Positions 16,129 to 25,341 of a stretch of DNA of 64,000 bases are shown here, piece by piece. The position numbers and the translations under genes were made by a program. The notes below the pieces were generated by a model that saw only the letters and a program-made list of their open reading frames with translations, ran no database searches and was not told the origin of the DNA. Position 1 is the first letter of the stretch. Every line of letters starts with the position of its first letter. Source of the stretch: Microbacterium sp. AK031 (GTDB taxonomy: Bacteria; Actinomycetota; Actinomycetes; Actinomycetales; Microbacteriaceae); contig NZ_JANUCA010000001.1 of the NCBI RefSeq assembly GCF_024807145.1, positions 186,001-250,000 on the forward strand, in the 5' to 3' direction.

Positions 16129-17154
16129 ATGCCGCCAAAACTTGTTCCCGGTGATCGCGTCGCCGTCCTCTCGCCCGCCTTCGCCGCTCCTGCCGTGGCA
16201 CCTGCGCTGCACGAGCAGGCGCTGCGACGGCTGACGGAGTCGACAGGTCTTGTCCCGGTCGAGTACCCGACGACGCGTCAGCTCGGAGCGAGCCCTGAGG
16301 CGCGTGCCGCTGACGTGAACGCGGCGTTCGCCGACCCCGGCATCCGCGCGGTCGTCGCCACGATCGGCGGCGATGATCAGATCCTCGTCGTTCCGCATCT
16401 GGATGCCGCGCTCGCTCAGGCCGACCCGAAGCCGTTCGTCGGCTACAGCGACAACACCAACATCCTGAACTGGCTGTGGAAGCACGGTGTCCCTGGCTTC
16501 TATGGCGGCTCGACCGCTGTGCACCTGGGCCCCGGCCCCGCCGTCGACGATATCCACCTGCGGTCGTTGCGCGCGGCACTGCTGGACGGTGGCGAACTCG
16601 AGCTCACCGAACCGGGGGAGTCGGAAGATATCGGCCGCCGATGGGAGGACCCGCGCGCGCTCGCCGAGTACGGAGACCGCGTGCCGACTGAACCTTGGAC
16701 ATGGGCAGGGTCCGAGCGCCGCGTCACTGGGCGCACCTGGGGTGGCTGTCTGGAGGTGCTCGACGGCCTGGCGTTCGCGGATCGCCTGCCAGCGGTATCC
16801 GATCTCGACGGCGCGATCCTGATGCTCGAGACGAGCGAGGAGCGTCCACCCGCAGGCTGGGTCGCCCGCTGGTTGCGTGGCCTGGGTGAGCGCGGAATCC
16901 TCGCGGCCGCGGCCGGTGTGATCTTCGCACGTCCGCCGGTGAGCGACTTCGACTTCCACCCATCGGCCGATGAGGCGCAGGCGCTCCGCGATGCGCAGCG
17001 CGACATCGTGGTCGAGACCGTCGCGCGCTACAACCCGGATGCTGTGGTGTGCATCGGTGTGCCGTTCGGGCACACGCGTCCGCAGTGGATCGTGCCGTAC
17101 GGCGGACGGATGGTGCTCGACGGCGCCGCGCAGAGGGTGTTCGCCCGTTACTGA
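16129..17154 (+). CDS. S66 family peptidase (LD-carboxypeptidase/MccF-like)
   Basis: The 341-residue protein begins with VPGDRVAVLSPAFAAPAV, has the nucleophile region GYSDNTNILNW around residue 105 and the MccF-like YGGSTAVHLGP segment after it. S66 enzymes either cut the L,D-bond of murein tetrapeptide during cell-wall recycling or hydrolyse microcin C-type nucleotide peptides. The length and the GYSDNTN version point to the MccF branch. It is cytoplasmic; no signal peptide is seen. The -10 box supports ATG 16129 over GTG/ATG at 16105. Confidence 0.85.
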   Translation: MPPKLVPGDRVAVLSPAFAAPAVAPALHEQALRRLTESTGLVPVEYPTTRQLGASPEARAADVNAAFADPGIRAVVATIGGDDQILVVPHLDAALAQADPKPFVGYSDNTNILNWLWKHGVPGFYGGSTAVHLGPGPAVDDIHLRSLRAALLDGGELELTEPGESEDIGRRWEDPRALAEYGDRVPTEPWTWAGSERRVTGRTWGGCLEVLDGLAFADRLPAVSDLDGAILMLETSEERPPAGWVARWLRGLGERGILAAAAGVIFARPPVSDFDFHPSADEAQALRDAQRDIVVETVARYNPDAVVCIGVPFGHTRPQWIVPYGGRMVLDGAAQRVFARY

Positions 17155-17184
17155 GGCGCCGAGGTCTCCGCCTGGCCCACGAAG

Positions 17185-17937
17185 TCACCCCTCGCGTGTC
17201 AGCATCCGACCCAGCTCGCCGGTCGCGGCGAGCAGCGCATCGACGAGTGGCTGCTCGACGATGAGCGTCGAGCGTGACGACAGCGCGATCGCTCCCAGGG
17301 GTTCTTTGCCCATCCAGACTGGCGCGGCCAGCGCCGACACGTTCGTGTCGTACTCACCTTGCGAGTGGCAGTACCCGCGGGCCCGGATGGTGAGGAACTC
17401 CTCTTCGAGTTGTTGCGGGTCAGTCTTTGTCTCGGCGGTGAAGCGTGCCATCGGACGGTCCCCGATGAATCGCGCTCTCAGGGCGTGGGGCAATTGGGCG
17501 TAGTACGCCTTCGAGATCGCGCCAGCGTGTGCCGGGAAGAGCTCGCTGGTCATGGGATAGTCGCGCAAAGGACCCTCGATCCCGTCGAGGGAGAGCACCA
17601 CTCGCATGTGTGCGTGGTCGGGCACCGCGAATGTGGTGTTGAGCTGGGTGCTCGCGGCAAGACGCTCGAGCACGGGGCGGGCGATGCTGGCAAGCGACGC
17701 GGTGCTGCGCCACGCACGCGCGAGATGCAGCACCGACGCACCCAGCCGGTATGTGCGGGTTTCGTCGTCCCGGCGCAGGAAGTGCTGCTCAGTGAGCGTC
17801 GCAATCGTTCGCTGCGCGGTGGAGGTGGAGCATCCGAGTAGGTCGGCCAGCTCGGTGACACTCAGCGAGTGCCGCGCACCGTCGAACAGCTGCAGCGCCT
17901 CCAGTGCTCGCGTCACGCTGTTGAGCCGATCGGACAT
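17185..17937 (-). CDS. IclR family transcriptional regulator
   Basis: The 250-residue regulator has an N-terminal winged helix (LSVTELADLLGCSTSTAQRTIATL, residues about 26-49) and a C-terminal IclR effector domain with SKAYYAQLP and ALSAPVW-like SALAAPVWMG. It is divergent from the aminotransferase-PepE-DUF1177-OPT cluster and probably controls it in response to the imported compound. ATG 17937 is supported by GATAAT 6 bases upstream; an ATG at 17955 is possible but less likely. Its upstream region has a perfect palindrome. Confidence 0.9.
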   Translation of the reverse strand: MSDRLNSVTRALEALQLFDGARHSLSVTELADLLGCSTSTAQRTIATLTEQHFLRRDDETRTYRLGASVLHLARAWRSTASLASIARPVLERLAASTQLNTTFAVPDHAHMRVVLSLDGIEGPLRDYPMTSELFPAHAGAISKAYYAQLPHALRARFIGDRPMARFTAETKTDPQQLEEEFLTIRARGYCHSQGEYDTNVSALAAPVWMGKEPLGAIALSSRSTLIVEQPLVDALLAATGELGRMLTREG

Positions 17938-17943
17938 GAAGGC

Positions 17944-17963
17944 ATTATCCCGCATAGCGGGAT
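17944..17963. promoter_or_regulatory. IclR promoter -10 GATAAT and palindromic operator
   Basis: ATCCCGCATAGCGGGAT (17947-17963) has 7-base perfect arms and overlaps the minus-strand GATAAT (17944-17949), the likely -10 of iclR. A half-like GAGTATCCCG occurs at 18003-18012 nearer the aminotransferase. Autoregulation plus control of the divergent cluster is likely. Confidence 0.65.
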
Positions 17964-18030
17964 GAGTATTGTCCCCTCTCGTCCCAGGCTCGAATCTGTG
18001 TTGAGTATCCCGATGGAGAGGACTGAGTAG

Positions 18031-19212
18031 ATGGCACTGGTTGAGCAGGCAGCAGGCGCGTCGCCGCAGTACGCGTACTTCGACACCGCAGCGGCGGCAC
18101 CGCCCGTGCCTGAAGCTGTGGAGGCTGCTGTCTCGTACCTGCAGCGCACGGCCATCGATGGTCCATATCTGCCGAGCTTCCGGCGTGAGGTTTACGAGAA
18201 GCTCGAGCAGATCCGTGCCGCCGTCGCCGGCTTCCTCGAGGCGAAGACTTCGGAGATCGCCTTCACTCGCAACGGCACGGAGTCCATCAGCCTGGTCGCC
18301 CGCGGTATCCGCTGGCAACCCGGCGACGAAGTGGTCGTTCCTGACACCGAGATGCTCAGCAATGTCGCCATCTGGCGGATGCTGGAGTCGGACGCCGGCA
18401 TCCGCGTCGTCCCGTTCGAGGCCGACTCCGACGGGATGCTCGACCCGGAGCGCCTGCGCGCCGCCATCACCCCGCGCACCCGTCTGATCACCTTCGTGGC
18501 CCTGTCCAACGCGACAGGTGCTGTGCAGCCAGTGGCCGAGATCTGCCGGGTCGCGGCTGAGGCCGATGTGCTCACGCACGTGAACGCCGCGCAGGCCGTC
18601 GGTATGATGCCACTCGGGTTCCGCACCTGGCAGGCCGACTTCATCTCGGCATGCAGTCGCAAGGGCTTGCGTGGCATCGAAGGCTCCGGCATCCTCGCCG
18701 TACGCGGGCATCTGATCCCCGCCCTCACCCCGGCTCTCGCCGGCTGGTGGAACACCGCTCTGGAGGGCGACGGCATCACACTGCCGGACACCGCCAAGCG
18801 TTTCGAGGCCGGCTCGCCGAATGTGCCGGCAATCCTGGCACTGGGCGCGGCCGTAGAGGTCGTCGAGCGGATCGGCGTCGACAACATCCACCGCAGCGTT
18901 CGCGCGCTCACGGATAGGGCCGTCCGCGGCATCCGCGGTATCCCTGGCGCCGCGGTCTACGGTCCCATCGACCAGAATCGGCTTGGCATCATCCCTTTCA
19001 ACATCGATGGAGTCGACCCACGCGAACTCACCGACCATCTGGAGAGCCGCGGCATCATCGTCGAGGCCGGCCACTTCATGGCCACCCCGATCCTCAACGC
19101 CTACGGGATCACGGCGATGGCGCGTGCCTCGATGCACTATTTCAACACCACGGACGAGATCGACCGTCTCGTCGCCGAGATCACGGCCTTCGCCGGAAAG
19201 GAAGCAGCATGA
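18031..19212 (+). CDS. Class V aminotransferase (cysteine desulfurase-like, PLP)
   Basis: The 393-residue protein has the start FDTAAAAPPVPEAV, the TRNGTESI substrate/PLP region, THVNAAQAVG with the PLP-contacting residues, and the PLP lysine in ACSRKGLRGIEGSG (about residue 209). Class V enzymes include cysteine desulfurases, isopenicillin N epimerase-like and serine-glyoxylate aminotransferases. No IscU-type or sulfur-carrier gene is near, so a role in amino acid or peptide breakdown with PepE and DUF1177 is more likely than Fe-S assembly. GGAGAGG precedes the start. It overlaps pepE by 4 bases. Confidence 0.85.
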   Translation: MALVEQAAGASPQYAYFDTAAAAPPVPEAVEAAVSYLQRTAIDGPYLPSFRREVYEKLEQIRAAVAGFLEAKTSEIAFTRNGTESISLVARGIRWQPGDEVVVPDTEMLSNVAIWRMLESDAGIRVVPFEADSDGMLDPERLRAAITPRTRLITFVALSNATGAVQPVAEICRVAAEADVLTHVNAAQAVGMMPLGFRTWQADFISACSRKGLRGIEGSGILAVRGHLIPALTPALAGWWNTALEGDGITLPDTAKRFEAGSPNVPAILALGAAVEVVERIGVDNIHRSVRALTDRAVRGIRGIPGAAVYGPIDQNRLGIIPFNIDGVDPRELTDHLESRGIIVEAGHFMATPILNAYGITAMARASMHYFNTTDEIDRLVAEITAFAGKEAA

Positions 19213-19952
19213 TCCGCGCACTCCTGATGAGCAGCTCGCGCAAGGACAACCTCGGCTACCTCGAGCACGCGGGCGAACAGCTCGCCCTCGTGCTCGGCGA
19301 GCAGGATGACCGGCCAAAGCCCATCCGTGCGGTGCTCATTCCCTATGCCGCCGTGTCGACGACGTTCGAGACATATGAGGAACTCGCCAAGCCCGCCTTC
19401 GCCGCGCATGGCGTGGAGCTCACGTCCATTCACCGCATGGCCGACCCAGTGCAGGCCATCCGCGAAGCGGAGGTCATCGCGGTGGCAGGGGGCAACACGT
19501 TCGCCCTTCTGAATCGTCTGTATGCGGCGGACCTGGTCGACGCGATCCGCGAGCGCGTGACCTCAGGCGCCGCCTCCTACGTCGGCTGGAGCGCCGGCAC
19601 CAACGTAGCCACCCCATCGATCCGTACGACAAATGACATGCCGATCGTCGAGCCGCCGTCCTTTGCCGCACTGCGCCTGGTGCCGTTCCAGATGAACCCG
19701 CACTTCATCCCGGGAAAGCCCGTTGGTCACAACGGTGAGAGCCGCGAAGAGCGGCTGCGCGAGTTCATCGACCTCAATCCGTCCGAGGAGGTGCTCGCGC
19801 TGTACGAAGGCTGCGCCCTATGGGTCACGGGCGACCATGCGCGCATCGTCGGCGAACGCGAAGGCCTGGTGTTCAGTCAGGAGGGCGAGGTGCGATCCAT
19901 CGCACCAGGGGAGTCGTTCCCGCTGTCCTCGATCCGTGAGGCAGCGCTCTGA
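19209..19952 (+). CDS. Peptidase E-like (S51), alpha-aspartyl dipeptidase family
   Basis: The 247-residue protein matches family S51: the nucleophile serine in GWSAGTNVATP (about residue 131), VAGGNTFALL upstream, and the NPHF motif after it. PepE of Salmonella cleaves dipeptides with N-terminal aspartate in the cytoplasm. Here it is coupled on both sides, overlapping the aminotransferase by 4 bases and sharing one base with DUF1177. That suggests a fixed pathway in which a peptide or isopeptide is hydrolysed after uptake by the OPT transporter. Confidence 0.88.
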   Translation: MIRALLMSSSRKDNLGYLEHAGEQLALVLGEQDDRPKPIRAVLIPYAAVSTTFETYEELAKPAFAAHGVELTSIHRMADPVQAIREAEVIAVAGGNTFALLNRLYAADLVDAIRERVTSGAASYVGWSAGTNVATPSIRTTNDMPIVEPPSFAALRLVPFQMNPHFIPGKPVGHNGESREERLREFIDLNPSEEVLALYEGCALWVTGDHARIVGEREGLVFSQEGEVRSIAPGESFPLSSIREAAL

Positions 19953-20896
19953 TGGGCATGCGAGAGATCACTGAGATCACCGAGCTGATGGACGACCCGC
20001 GACTGGATGGGGAGCGCATCGCCGCCCTGCTCCTCAGCGCCGGTGCGGCGGATGCGCGCATCGAGGTCACCTCTGTCCCGTACGAGGCTCCGGAGGACAT
20101 CGCCCGAACGTGCGACTTCGTGCGCGTCACTCTGCCCGGTGGTCGCGGTGCCCTCGCAGGCGGAGACGCCCCGACTCTCGGCATCGTCGGACGGCTCGGA
20201 GCCCAGCAGGCACAACCCGATCGCATCGGCTACGTCTCGGATGCTGACGGTTCCACCGTCGCGATCGCGGCGGCGTTGCGGCTGTTGCGCCTCGCGGCTG
20301 CCGGCGCACAGCTACCCGGCGATGTCATCGTTACCACCCACATCGCCACCCATGTGAGCATCACTCCACGCGAGCCCGCAGATTTCATGGGCATGCCGGT
20401 GTCCTCTGAAACCATGAACGAGCACGAGGTCGATGCCGGGATGGAAGCGATCCTGTCGATCGACGCGTCGAAGGGCAACCGACTCATCAACCACCCCGGC
20501 GTGGCCATCTCTCCGACTGCGAAGGCAGGTTACCTGCTGCCGGTCGCCCCGGGACTCCTTTCGATTCTGGAGCAGGCGACCGGTGCGCCCGCGCACACGT
20601 TCCCGCTGGCCCTGCAGGACATCACGCCCTATTCGAACGGGTACCGGCACTTCAACTCGATCATGCAGCCGACCGTCGCCACGAGCGCTCCGGTCGTCGG
20701 CGTGGCGCTGACAGCTGCGGCTGTCGTTCCCGGATCATCAACGGGCGCCAGCTACGAGCCGGCGCTGCTCGAGGCCACCCGCTTCGTCGTCGAGGCCGCG
20801 AAGCAGTTCACCCAGGGTCGCGTCTCCTTCTTCGACGCCGACGAGTACGACAGCCTCGTCGACCAATACGGCGAGCTCACCCGATTCCAGAGCTGA
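19952..20896 (+). CDS. DUF1177 family protein
   Basis: The 314-residue protein fits DUF1177, a family of unknown reaction. Visible conserved stretches are DFVRVTLPGG, GRLGAQQAQPDRIGYVSDADG, TTHIATH, HEVDAG and LQDITPYSNG. Histidine- and aspartate-rich motifs suggest a metal-dependent enzyme, perhaps a hydrolase, but this is inference. Its ATG overlaps the pepE stop, and the OPT transporter follows. DUF1177 genes commonly sit beside OPT or peptidase genes as far as I recall, so a role in peptide or amide catabolism is plausible. Confidence 0.85.
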   Translation: MGMREITEITELMDDPRLDGERIAALLLSAGAADARIEVTSVPYEAPEDIARTCDFVRVTLPGGRGALAGGDAPTLGIVGRLGAQQAQPDRIGYVSDADGSTVAIAAALRLLRLAAAGAQLPGDVIVTTHIATHVSITPREPADFMGMPVSSETMNEHEVDAGMEAILSIDASKGNRLINHPGVAISPTAKAGYLLPVAPGLLSILEQATGAPAHTFPLALQDITPYSNGYRHFNSIMQPTVATSAPVVGVALTAAAVVPGSSTGASYEPALLEATRFVVEAAKQFTQGRVSFFDADEYDSLVDQYGELTRFQS

Positions 20897-20963
20897 CCGC
20901 GCCCGATGGGGGGCACCCGTGGGCGACGAAGCCCGCGTCCGACACTCATCAGAAAGTCCGTTC

Positions 20964-22598
20964 ATGACCACTTCATCCGCCAGTGAGGAACGTCCTCCCA
21001 CGAAGCATCCCCGCGCGTTCGAGCCGCTCACGTTGATCGTCACGATCGCGCTGAGCGTGCTCGGCGCCATCATCGGCGTGCACCTGATCACAACCCTTGG
21101 CATCTCGGCCAACACCAGCGTCATCGGCGCCGTGATCGCCATGCTGCTCGGGCGCATCACGTTCTTCGGCTTCGCGAAGTTCCGCAGCAGGCATCGGCAG
21201 AACCTCGTCCAGTCCGCCGTCTCTGCGGCCACGTTCGCCGCAGCCAACGGTCTTCTGGCGCCCATCGCGATCCCCTGGGCGATGGGTAGGCCGGAGCTTG
21301 TCTGGCCGATGCTGCTGGGCGCATCGCTCGGCGTGCTGATCGATGTCTTCGTGCTTTTCAAGGCATTCGGCTCGAAATTCCTGCCGGCCTCCGCCGCGTG
21401 GCCTCCAGGGGTCGCCGCGGCCGAGACGATCCGCGCCGGATCGGAGGGCGGTCGACGCGCGTTGATCCTCGTCGGCGGAGGTGTCGTCGGTGTGATCGGA
21501 TCGCTGTTCGCCCTGCCCATGTCGGCCGCGGGCGTCGCGCTGATCGGCAACATGTGGGCGCTGCTCATGTTCGCGGTCGGCCTGCTGATCTCGCAGTACG
21601 CTCCTGTGCTCCTCGACGTCGACCTCGGCGCGCTGTACATCCCGCACGGCGTGATGATCGGTGCCGGCCTCGTCGCGTTGCTGCAGGTGGTGTGGATCAT
21701 CGTCGGGGCGCGGACCAAGCGGCAGCGCGCCGAAGAGATGCGCCACACCGAGGCGATCAAGCTCGATGAGACGCTCGACTATTCGGTCTCCCGGCGCGGC
21801 CTCGGTCGTGCACTGGGCGGCGGGTACATCGCGTTCGTGATCGGCGCGCTGCTGATCGCTCTGATCGGAGGCGCAGCGACCGACCTATCCATCCCCGCCC
21901 TGATCGGTTTCGTGCTCTTCGCAGGCTTCGCCGCCATCGTCCACGAACTGATCGTGGGGCTTGCAGCTATGCACGCGGGGTGGTTCCCTGCGTTCGCCGT
22001 CACACTGATCTTCCTGGTCCTCGGCCTGTTCCTGCAGATGCCGGAGGTGCCGTTGCTGGTGCTGGTCGCCTACTGCTCGGCCACGGGGCCCGCGTTCGCG
22101 GACATGGGGTACGACTACAAGGCGGGTTGGATCCTGCGCAGGGAGGGACGCCCGTGGAAGGCGTACGAGCTCGCCGGCCGCCGTGAACAGCTGAAAGCCT
22201 CGCTTGTCGCCATCATCATCGCGATCGGCGTGGTCGCCGTGTCGTGGCAGGGGCTGTTCGGAGATGGCAAGATCCCGCCGTCTTCGAAGGTCTTCGCTGA
22301 CACGATCGCCGTGGGCATATCCGACCCTCAGGTCATCCTGACGATGGCGCTGTGGGCGATTCCAGGAGCGCTTGTTCAATTGCTCGGCGGTTCCAAGCGA
22401 CAGATGGGCGTGCTGCTTGCGACCGGTCTGCTGGTCGCGACGGCGAACGCCGGCTGGCTCGTGCTCGCCGCCCTGCTGTTCCGCGTGATCTGGATGAAGT
22501 ACCGCGGCGCGAAGGGCGAGCAGGAGATCGCGCTGATGGGAGCAGGCGTCATAGCCGCCGACTCGCTCATGAACGTGGGCAAGATCATCAAGTTCTGA
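20964..22598 (+). CDS. OPT family oligopeptide transporter
   Basis: The 544-residue membrane protein has about 14 hydrophobic segments from residue 15 to the end and a soluble loop around AEEMRHTEAIKLDETLDYSV. The OPT family imports oligopeptides or metal-chelate amino acids by proton symport. ATG 20964 (FMTTSSASE) is preferred; a GTG at 20919 would add 15 hydrophilic residues. It closes the IclR-controlled cluster 67 bases after DUF1177 and is the likely entry step for the substrate cut by PepE. Confidence 0.85.
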   Translation: MTTSSASEERPPTKHPRAFEPLTLIVTIALSVLGAIIGVHLITTLGISANTSVIGAVIAMLLGRITFFGFAKFRSRHRQNLVQSAVSAATFAAANGLLAPIAIPWAMGRPELVWPMLLGASLGVLIDVFVLFKAFGSKFLPASAAWPPGVAAAETIRAGSEGGRRALILVGGGVVGVIGSLFALPMSAAGVALIGNMWALLMFAVGLLISQYAPVLLDVDLGALYIPHGVMIGAGLVALLQVVWIIVGARTKRQRAEEMRHTEAIKLDETLDYSVSRRGLGRALGGGYIAFVIGALLIALIGGAATDLSIPALIGFVLFAGFAAIVHELIVGLAAMHAGWFPAFAVTLIFLVLGLFLQMPEVPLLVLVAYCSATGPAFADMGYDYKAGWILRREGRPWKAYELAGRREQLKASLVAIIIAIGVVAVSWQGLFGDGKIPPSSKVFADTIAVGISDPQVILTMALWAIPGALVQLLGGSKRQMGVLLATGLLVATANAGWLVLAALLFRVIWMKYRGAKGEQEIALMGAGVIAADSLMNVGKIIKF

Positions 22599-22627
22599 CC
22601 GGCGATTCCGACGCTTGGCGCGAGCGC

Positions 22628-23922
22628 CTACAGCTCGACGGCTGCAACCAGTCCCAAGTCATCGTCATAGTCGTCGTCCTTCGTCTCCTTCGTCAGGATC
22701 AACGCGATGAAGGTCAGCACACCCATCGATGAAAGGTACAGTCCGACGAGCCACGGCTCGCCGCCAGCGAACTCCCACAGCTTGAGCGCGATGAGCGGTG
22801 CGATGGCTGCACCGAGGATCGACGAGACGTTGTACGCGATGGCGGATCCGGAATAGCGCACATTAGTCGGGAACAGCTCGGGCAGCATCGCACCCATCGG
22901 TCCGAACGTGATCCCCATCAGCATGAAGCCCAACACGAGGAACGCCTGCGTGAGCGCACCTGTGAACTGCGGGTCGACCTGAGGCATCAGGAAGACGTTG
23001 AAGGTGAGGCCGAAGACGATGATCGCTCCGGTGACCGAGAGCAGGAGCTTGCGACGTCCGATCGCATCGGCGACGGGGCCGGAGAGCAGCGTGAAGATGC
23101 CGAAGAAGACCACGCCGACGATCTGCATGAGTACGAAGTCGGTGTAGCCGAAACCTGCCCCCGGCACGTCGGCGTCGATCGAGGCCGTGCCGTATGCGAG
23201 CGTGAAGTTCGTCATCAGGTAGAACAGCACGTAGGTGGCCAGCATGATGAACGTGCCGAGGATGAGGTGCTTCCAGTGGTGGCGGAACACGGTGGCAAGC
23301 GGCATCTTGCGGATGACGCCGTTCTGCTCCGCCCGCTTGAGGTGTCGGACTCGACGAGTTGAGCCTGACCCACAGGCCGATGATGACCATGACAGCGGAG
23401 AACAGGAACGGGATGCGCCAGCCCCAGGCGAGGAAGGCCTCCGACTGCAGCGCGGGGTTCTCGCCGCCAGGCGCGCTTGCCCTTCGGCGCGTTCTCGGTC
23501 GCGACGAGCGCGGCCCCCGACCATTCGCCGCCCAACGCGAAGCCCTGGGCGAGACGCAGGATCAGCAATAGGAGGGGTGCGACCCAACCGATCTACTTGA
23601 ACGTCGGCAACACGCCGATGATGAATGTCGCGATACCCATCGTGAGAAGGGATGCCACGAGCGTCGCTTTGCGTCCGTACTTGTCGCCGAAGTGCCCGAA
23701 CGCCATCGCGCCGATCGGACGGGCGACCATCGCTGCGCCGAACACGGCGAAGGATGCCAGCAGCGACGCGGTGGCGTTGTCGCTGGGGAAGAAGAGCAGG
23801 GGAAAGACGAGGACCGCTGCCGTCGCATAGGCGTAGAAGTCGTAGAACTCGATGGTGGTGCCGACGAGGCTCGCGAGGATGACGCGCGAACGGGGGTTGG
23901 CGGGTGTGGCGGCGGTACTCAT
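22628..23922 (-). pseudogene. Broken MFS transporter (metabolite:H+ symporter type)
   Basis: The gene begins normally (AGGAG, then ATG 23922; TTIEFYDFYAYATAAV and FGHFGDKYGRKATLV) but has a TAG in frame at 23593-23595 within LPTFK*IGWVAPLL. Reading continues to GGEWSGAALVATENAPKGKRAW, then about 40 residues are missing, and ENPALQSEAFLAWGWR follows in another frame. A second frameshift occurs near VESDT at 23345-23355. The last 215 residues (GVIRKMPLATVFRHHWKHL onward) are intact. Relatives carry shikimate, alpha-ketoglutarate or proline. Confidence 0.85.
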
Positions 23923-24159
23923 GATCTCCTAGCGTTCTGTGTGCTCATGGCGGGGGAGCACCTCCGGGAGTTCAGGCCTTGCTGAGCGCTGGCTGGTCGT
24001 CATTCCTCGCGGACGCTGAGCCCGAGGCCAGGAAGGAAATGCGCTCGTGGCGTCAGAAGGTGTTCGAGCTCCAGCACCATGAGCCGGTTCGCCCCCGCCG
24101 CGCCGCCGACGATGGGATGTATAGCGTGCGCTGCGGCCCGTTTCGCCAGTTTCGGCCGA

Positions 24160-24447
24160 GCCGTGTTCGCCGCCAACGACCAGATGGCGATCGGCGTGCT
24201 GCGGGCGTTCCGCGAAGCGGGACTCGATGTGCCGGGCAACGTCAGCCTCGTCGGATTCGACGGTCTCCCCGATGCCGCTCAGCTGTGACCTCCGCTGACC
24301 ACGGTGCAGCAGCATCCCGAGCGCGTCGGTGCGCTGGCCGTGGATGCACTGCTGAGCGAACTCGACGGCGGCGATCGGCTGCGGACGCCGCTCATGGGCA
24401 CCGAGCTCGTGATCCGCGGCAGCTCGGCGCCGCTGCGGATCCGCTGA
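24160..24447 (+). pseudogene. C-terminal remnant of a LacI family regulator
   Basis: AVFAANDQMAIGVLRAFREA and VPGNVSLVGFDGLPDAAQL are the standard end of a LacI sugar-binding domain, and PPLTTVQQHPERVGALAVDALL continues it after a TGA at 24286-24288. In intact relatives the residue before PPLTTV is Trp, so TGG probably mutated to TGA. The DNA-binding half and most of the sensor domain are absent. It lies beside the broken transporter, so both probably belonged to one lost catabolic locus. Confidence 0.8.
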
Positions 24448-24450
24448 GGG

Positions 24451-24810
24451 TCAGCGCCAGAGCAACGCGATGCCTGCGTTCGTCACCGTGAGGATGCCGA
24501 CGAGCCAGAACACCACGGGCGCAACCGTCGCTCCGCGCTTCTGACGCCCTAACCCGGATCCGACCAGCGCCCCGATGGCGACCAGGATGACGAGCTTGGT
24601 GCCGATCTTCACGTAGTTCGGCTCGGCGCCTTCCGGCAGGCCCCACGGAGCTGCAAGGGCGAGTCCGGCGAGTCCGGCGATCAACAGGCCGTACTCCATG
24701 ATCTTCCCGAACTGCCGCTGGCCTCCGAAGGCCTGCACGGCCCACGATCCGAAGAGTACGGCGAAGCCGATGAGGTGGACGAGCAGGACGATGTGGCGCA
24801 GGGTCTCCAT
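24451..24810 (-). CDS. Small four-helix membrane protein, hypothetical
   Basis: The 119-residue protein has four hydrophobic segments: IVLLVHLIGFAVLFGSWAV, GLLIAGLAGLALAAPW, LVILVAIGALVGSG and PVVFWLVGILTVTNAGIALLW. A histidine in the first helix follows METLRH. ATG 24810 is supported by TACGGT exactly 6 bases upstream; the frame extends to 24837 without a better start. It lies between the LacI remnant and ribH and is not clearly part of either locus. No family is recognised with certainty. Confidence 0.75.
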   Translation of the reverse strand: METLRHIVLLVHLIGFAVLFGSWAVQAFGGQRQFGKIMEYGLLIAGLAGLALAAPWGLPEGAEPNYVKIGTKLVILVAIGALVGSGLGRQKRGATVAPVVFWLVGILTVTNAGIALLWR

Positions 24811-24816
24811 GCCCTC

Positions 24817-24822
24817 ACCGTA
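24817..24822 (-). promoter_or_regulatory. -10 box TACGGT, leaderless start of membrane protein
   Basis: TACGGT on the minus strand, 6 bases before ATG 24810. Confidence 0.5.
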
Positions 24823-24864
24823 CGCCAGCGGCGTCACCGTTCGCCAGATAGGGGAGCCTCAGAT

Positions 24865-25341
24865 TCAGCCGCGCAACTCCCGCAGCACCAGCGCGGTGCG
24901 CAGCGCGGCATCCGCTGCCTCGGCGCCCTTGTCCTCTTTGGAGCCCTCGAGACCCGCGCGATCCAGCCCCTGCTGCTCGTCGTCGACTGTCAGCACACCG
25001 AATCCGACCGGCTTACCGGCATCCAGTGCAACCCTGGTGAGGCCGTCGGTGGTCGCCGACGACACGTACTCGAAGTGGGGGGTGCCACCGCGGATGATGA
25101 CGCCGAGGGCGACCACGGCATCCGCTCCCCCTGCGAACGCGGCCTGCGCCGCCACCGCGAGCTCGAACGATCCTGGCACGCGCGCGAGGCGGTGCGTCGC
25201 GTTGGCGGCGTTGAGCACGCGCTCAGCGCCCGCGATCATCCCGTCGGTGATCACCTCATGCCAGGTGCCGGCGATGATGACGACATTCATGCCGGTCGCG
25301 TCGATCTGCTCTGCGGTCGATGGGGCTCCTGCGCCGCTCAT
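24865..25341 (-). CDS. ribH: 6,7-dimethyl-8-ribityllumazine synthase
   Basis: RibH condenses 5-amino-6-ribitylamino-uracil with 3,4-dihydroxy-2-butanone 4-phosphate to form lumazine, the step before riboflavin. The 158-residue protein has VVIIAGTWHEVITDGM, RVPGSFELAVAAQ and the GVIIRGGTPHFEYVSSATTDGL segment with the catalytic histidine. Its ATG overlaps the last codon region of ribBA, so translation is coupled. It is the last gene of the rib operon. The protein forms icosahedral or pentameric shells in relatives. Confidence 0.95.
   Translation of the reverse strand: MSGAGAPSTAEQIDATGMNVVIIAGTWHEVITDGMIAGAERVLNAANATHRLARVPGSFELAVAAQAAFAGGADAVVALGVIIRGGTPHFEYVSSATTDGLTRVALDAGKPVGFGVLTVDDEQQGLDRAGLEGSKEDKGAEAADAALRTALVLRELRG

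Noticed and set aside
20738..21760. Long minus-strand reading frame across the DUF1177-OPT junction
   Set aside because: Its codons show low-complexity Ala/Thr/Arg content, it lacks a family match and it lies entirely over two well-supported genes; a shadow frame.
24000..24120. Minus-strand reading frame ending in LPGLGLSVREE that resembles the C-terminus of an enolase-superfamily dehydratase
   Set aside because: Only about 40 residues, no upstream part and the same bases are close to the LacI remnant; it could be chance in GC-rich DNA, so it is not listed as a gene.
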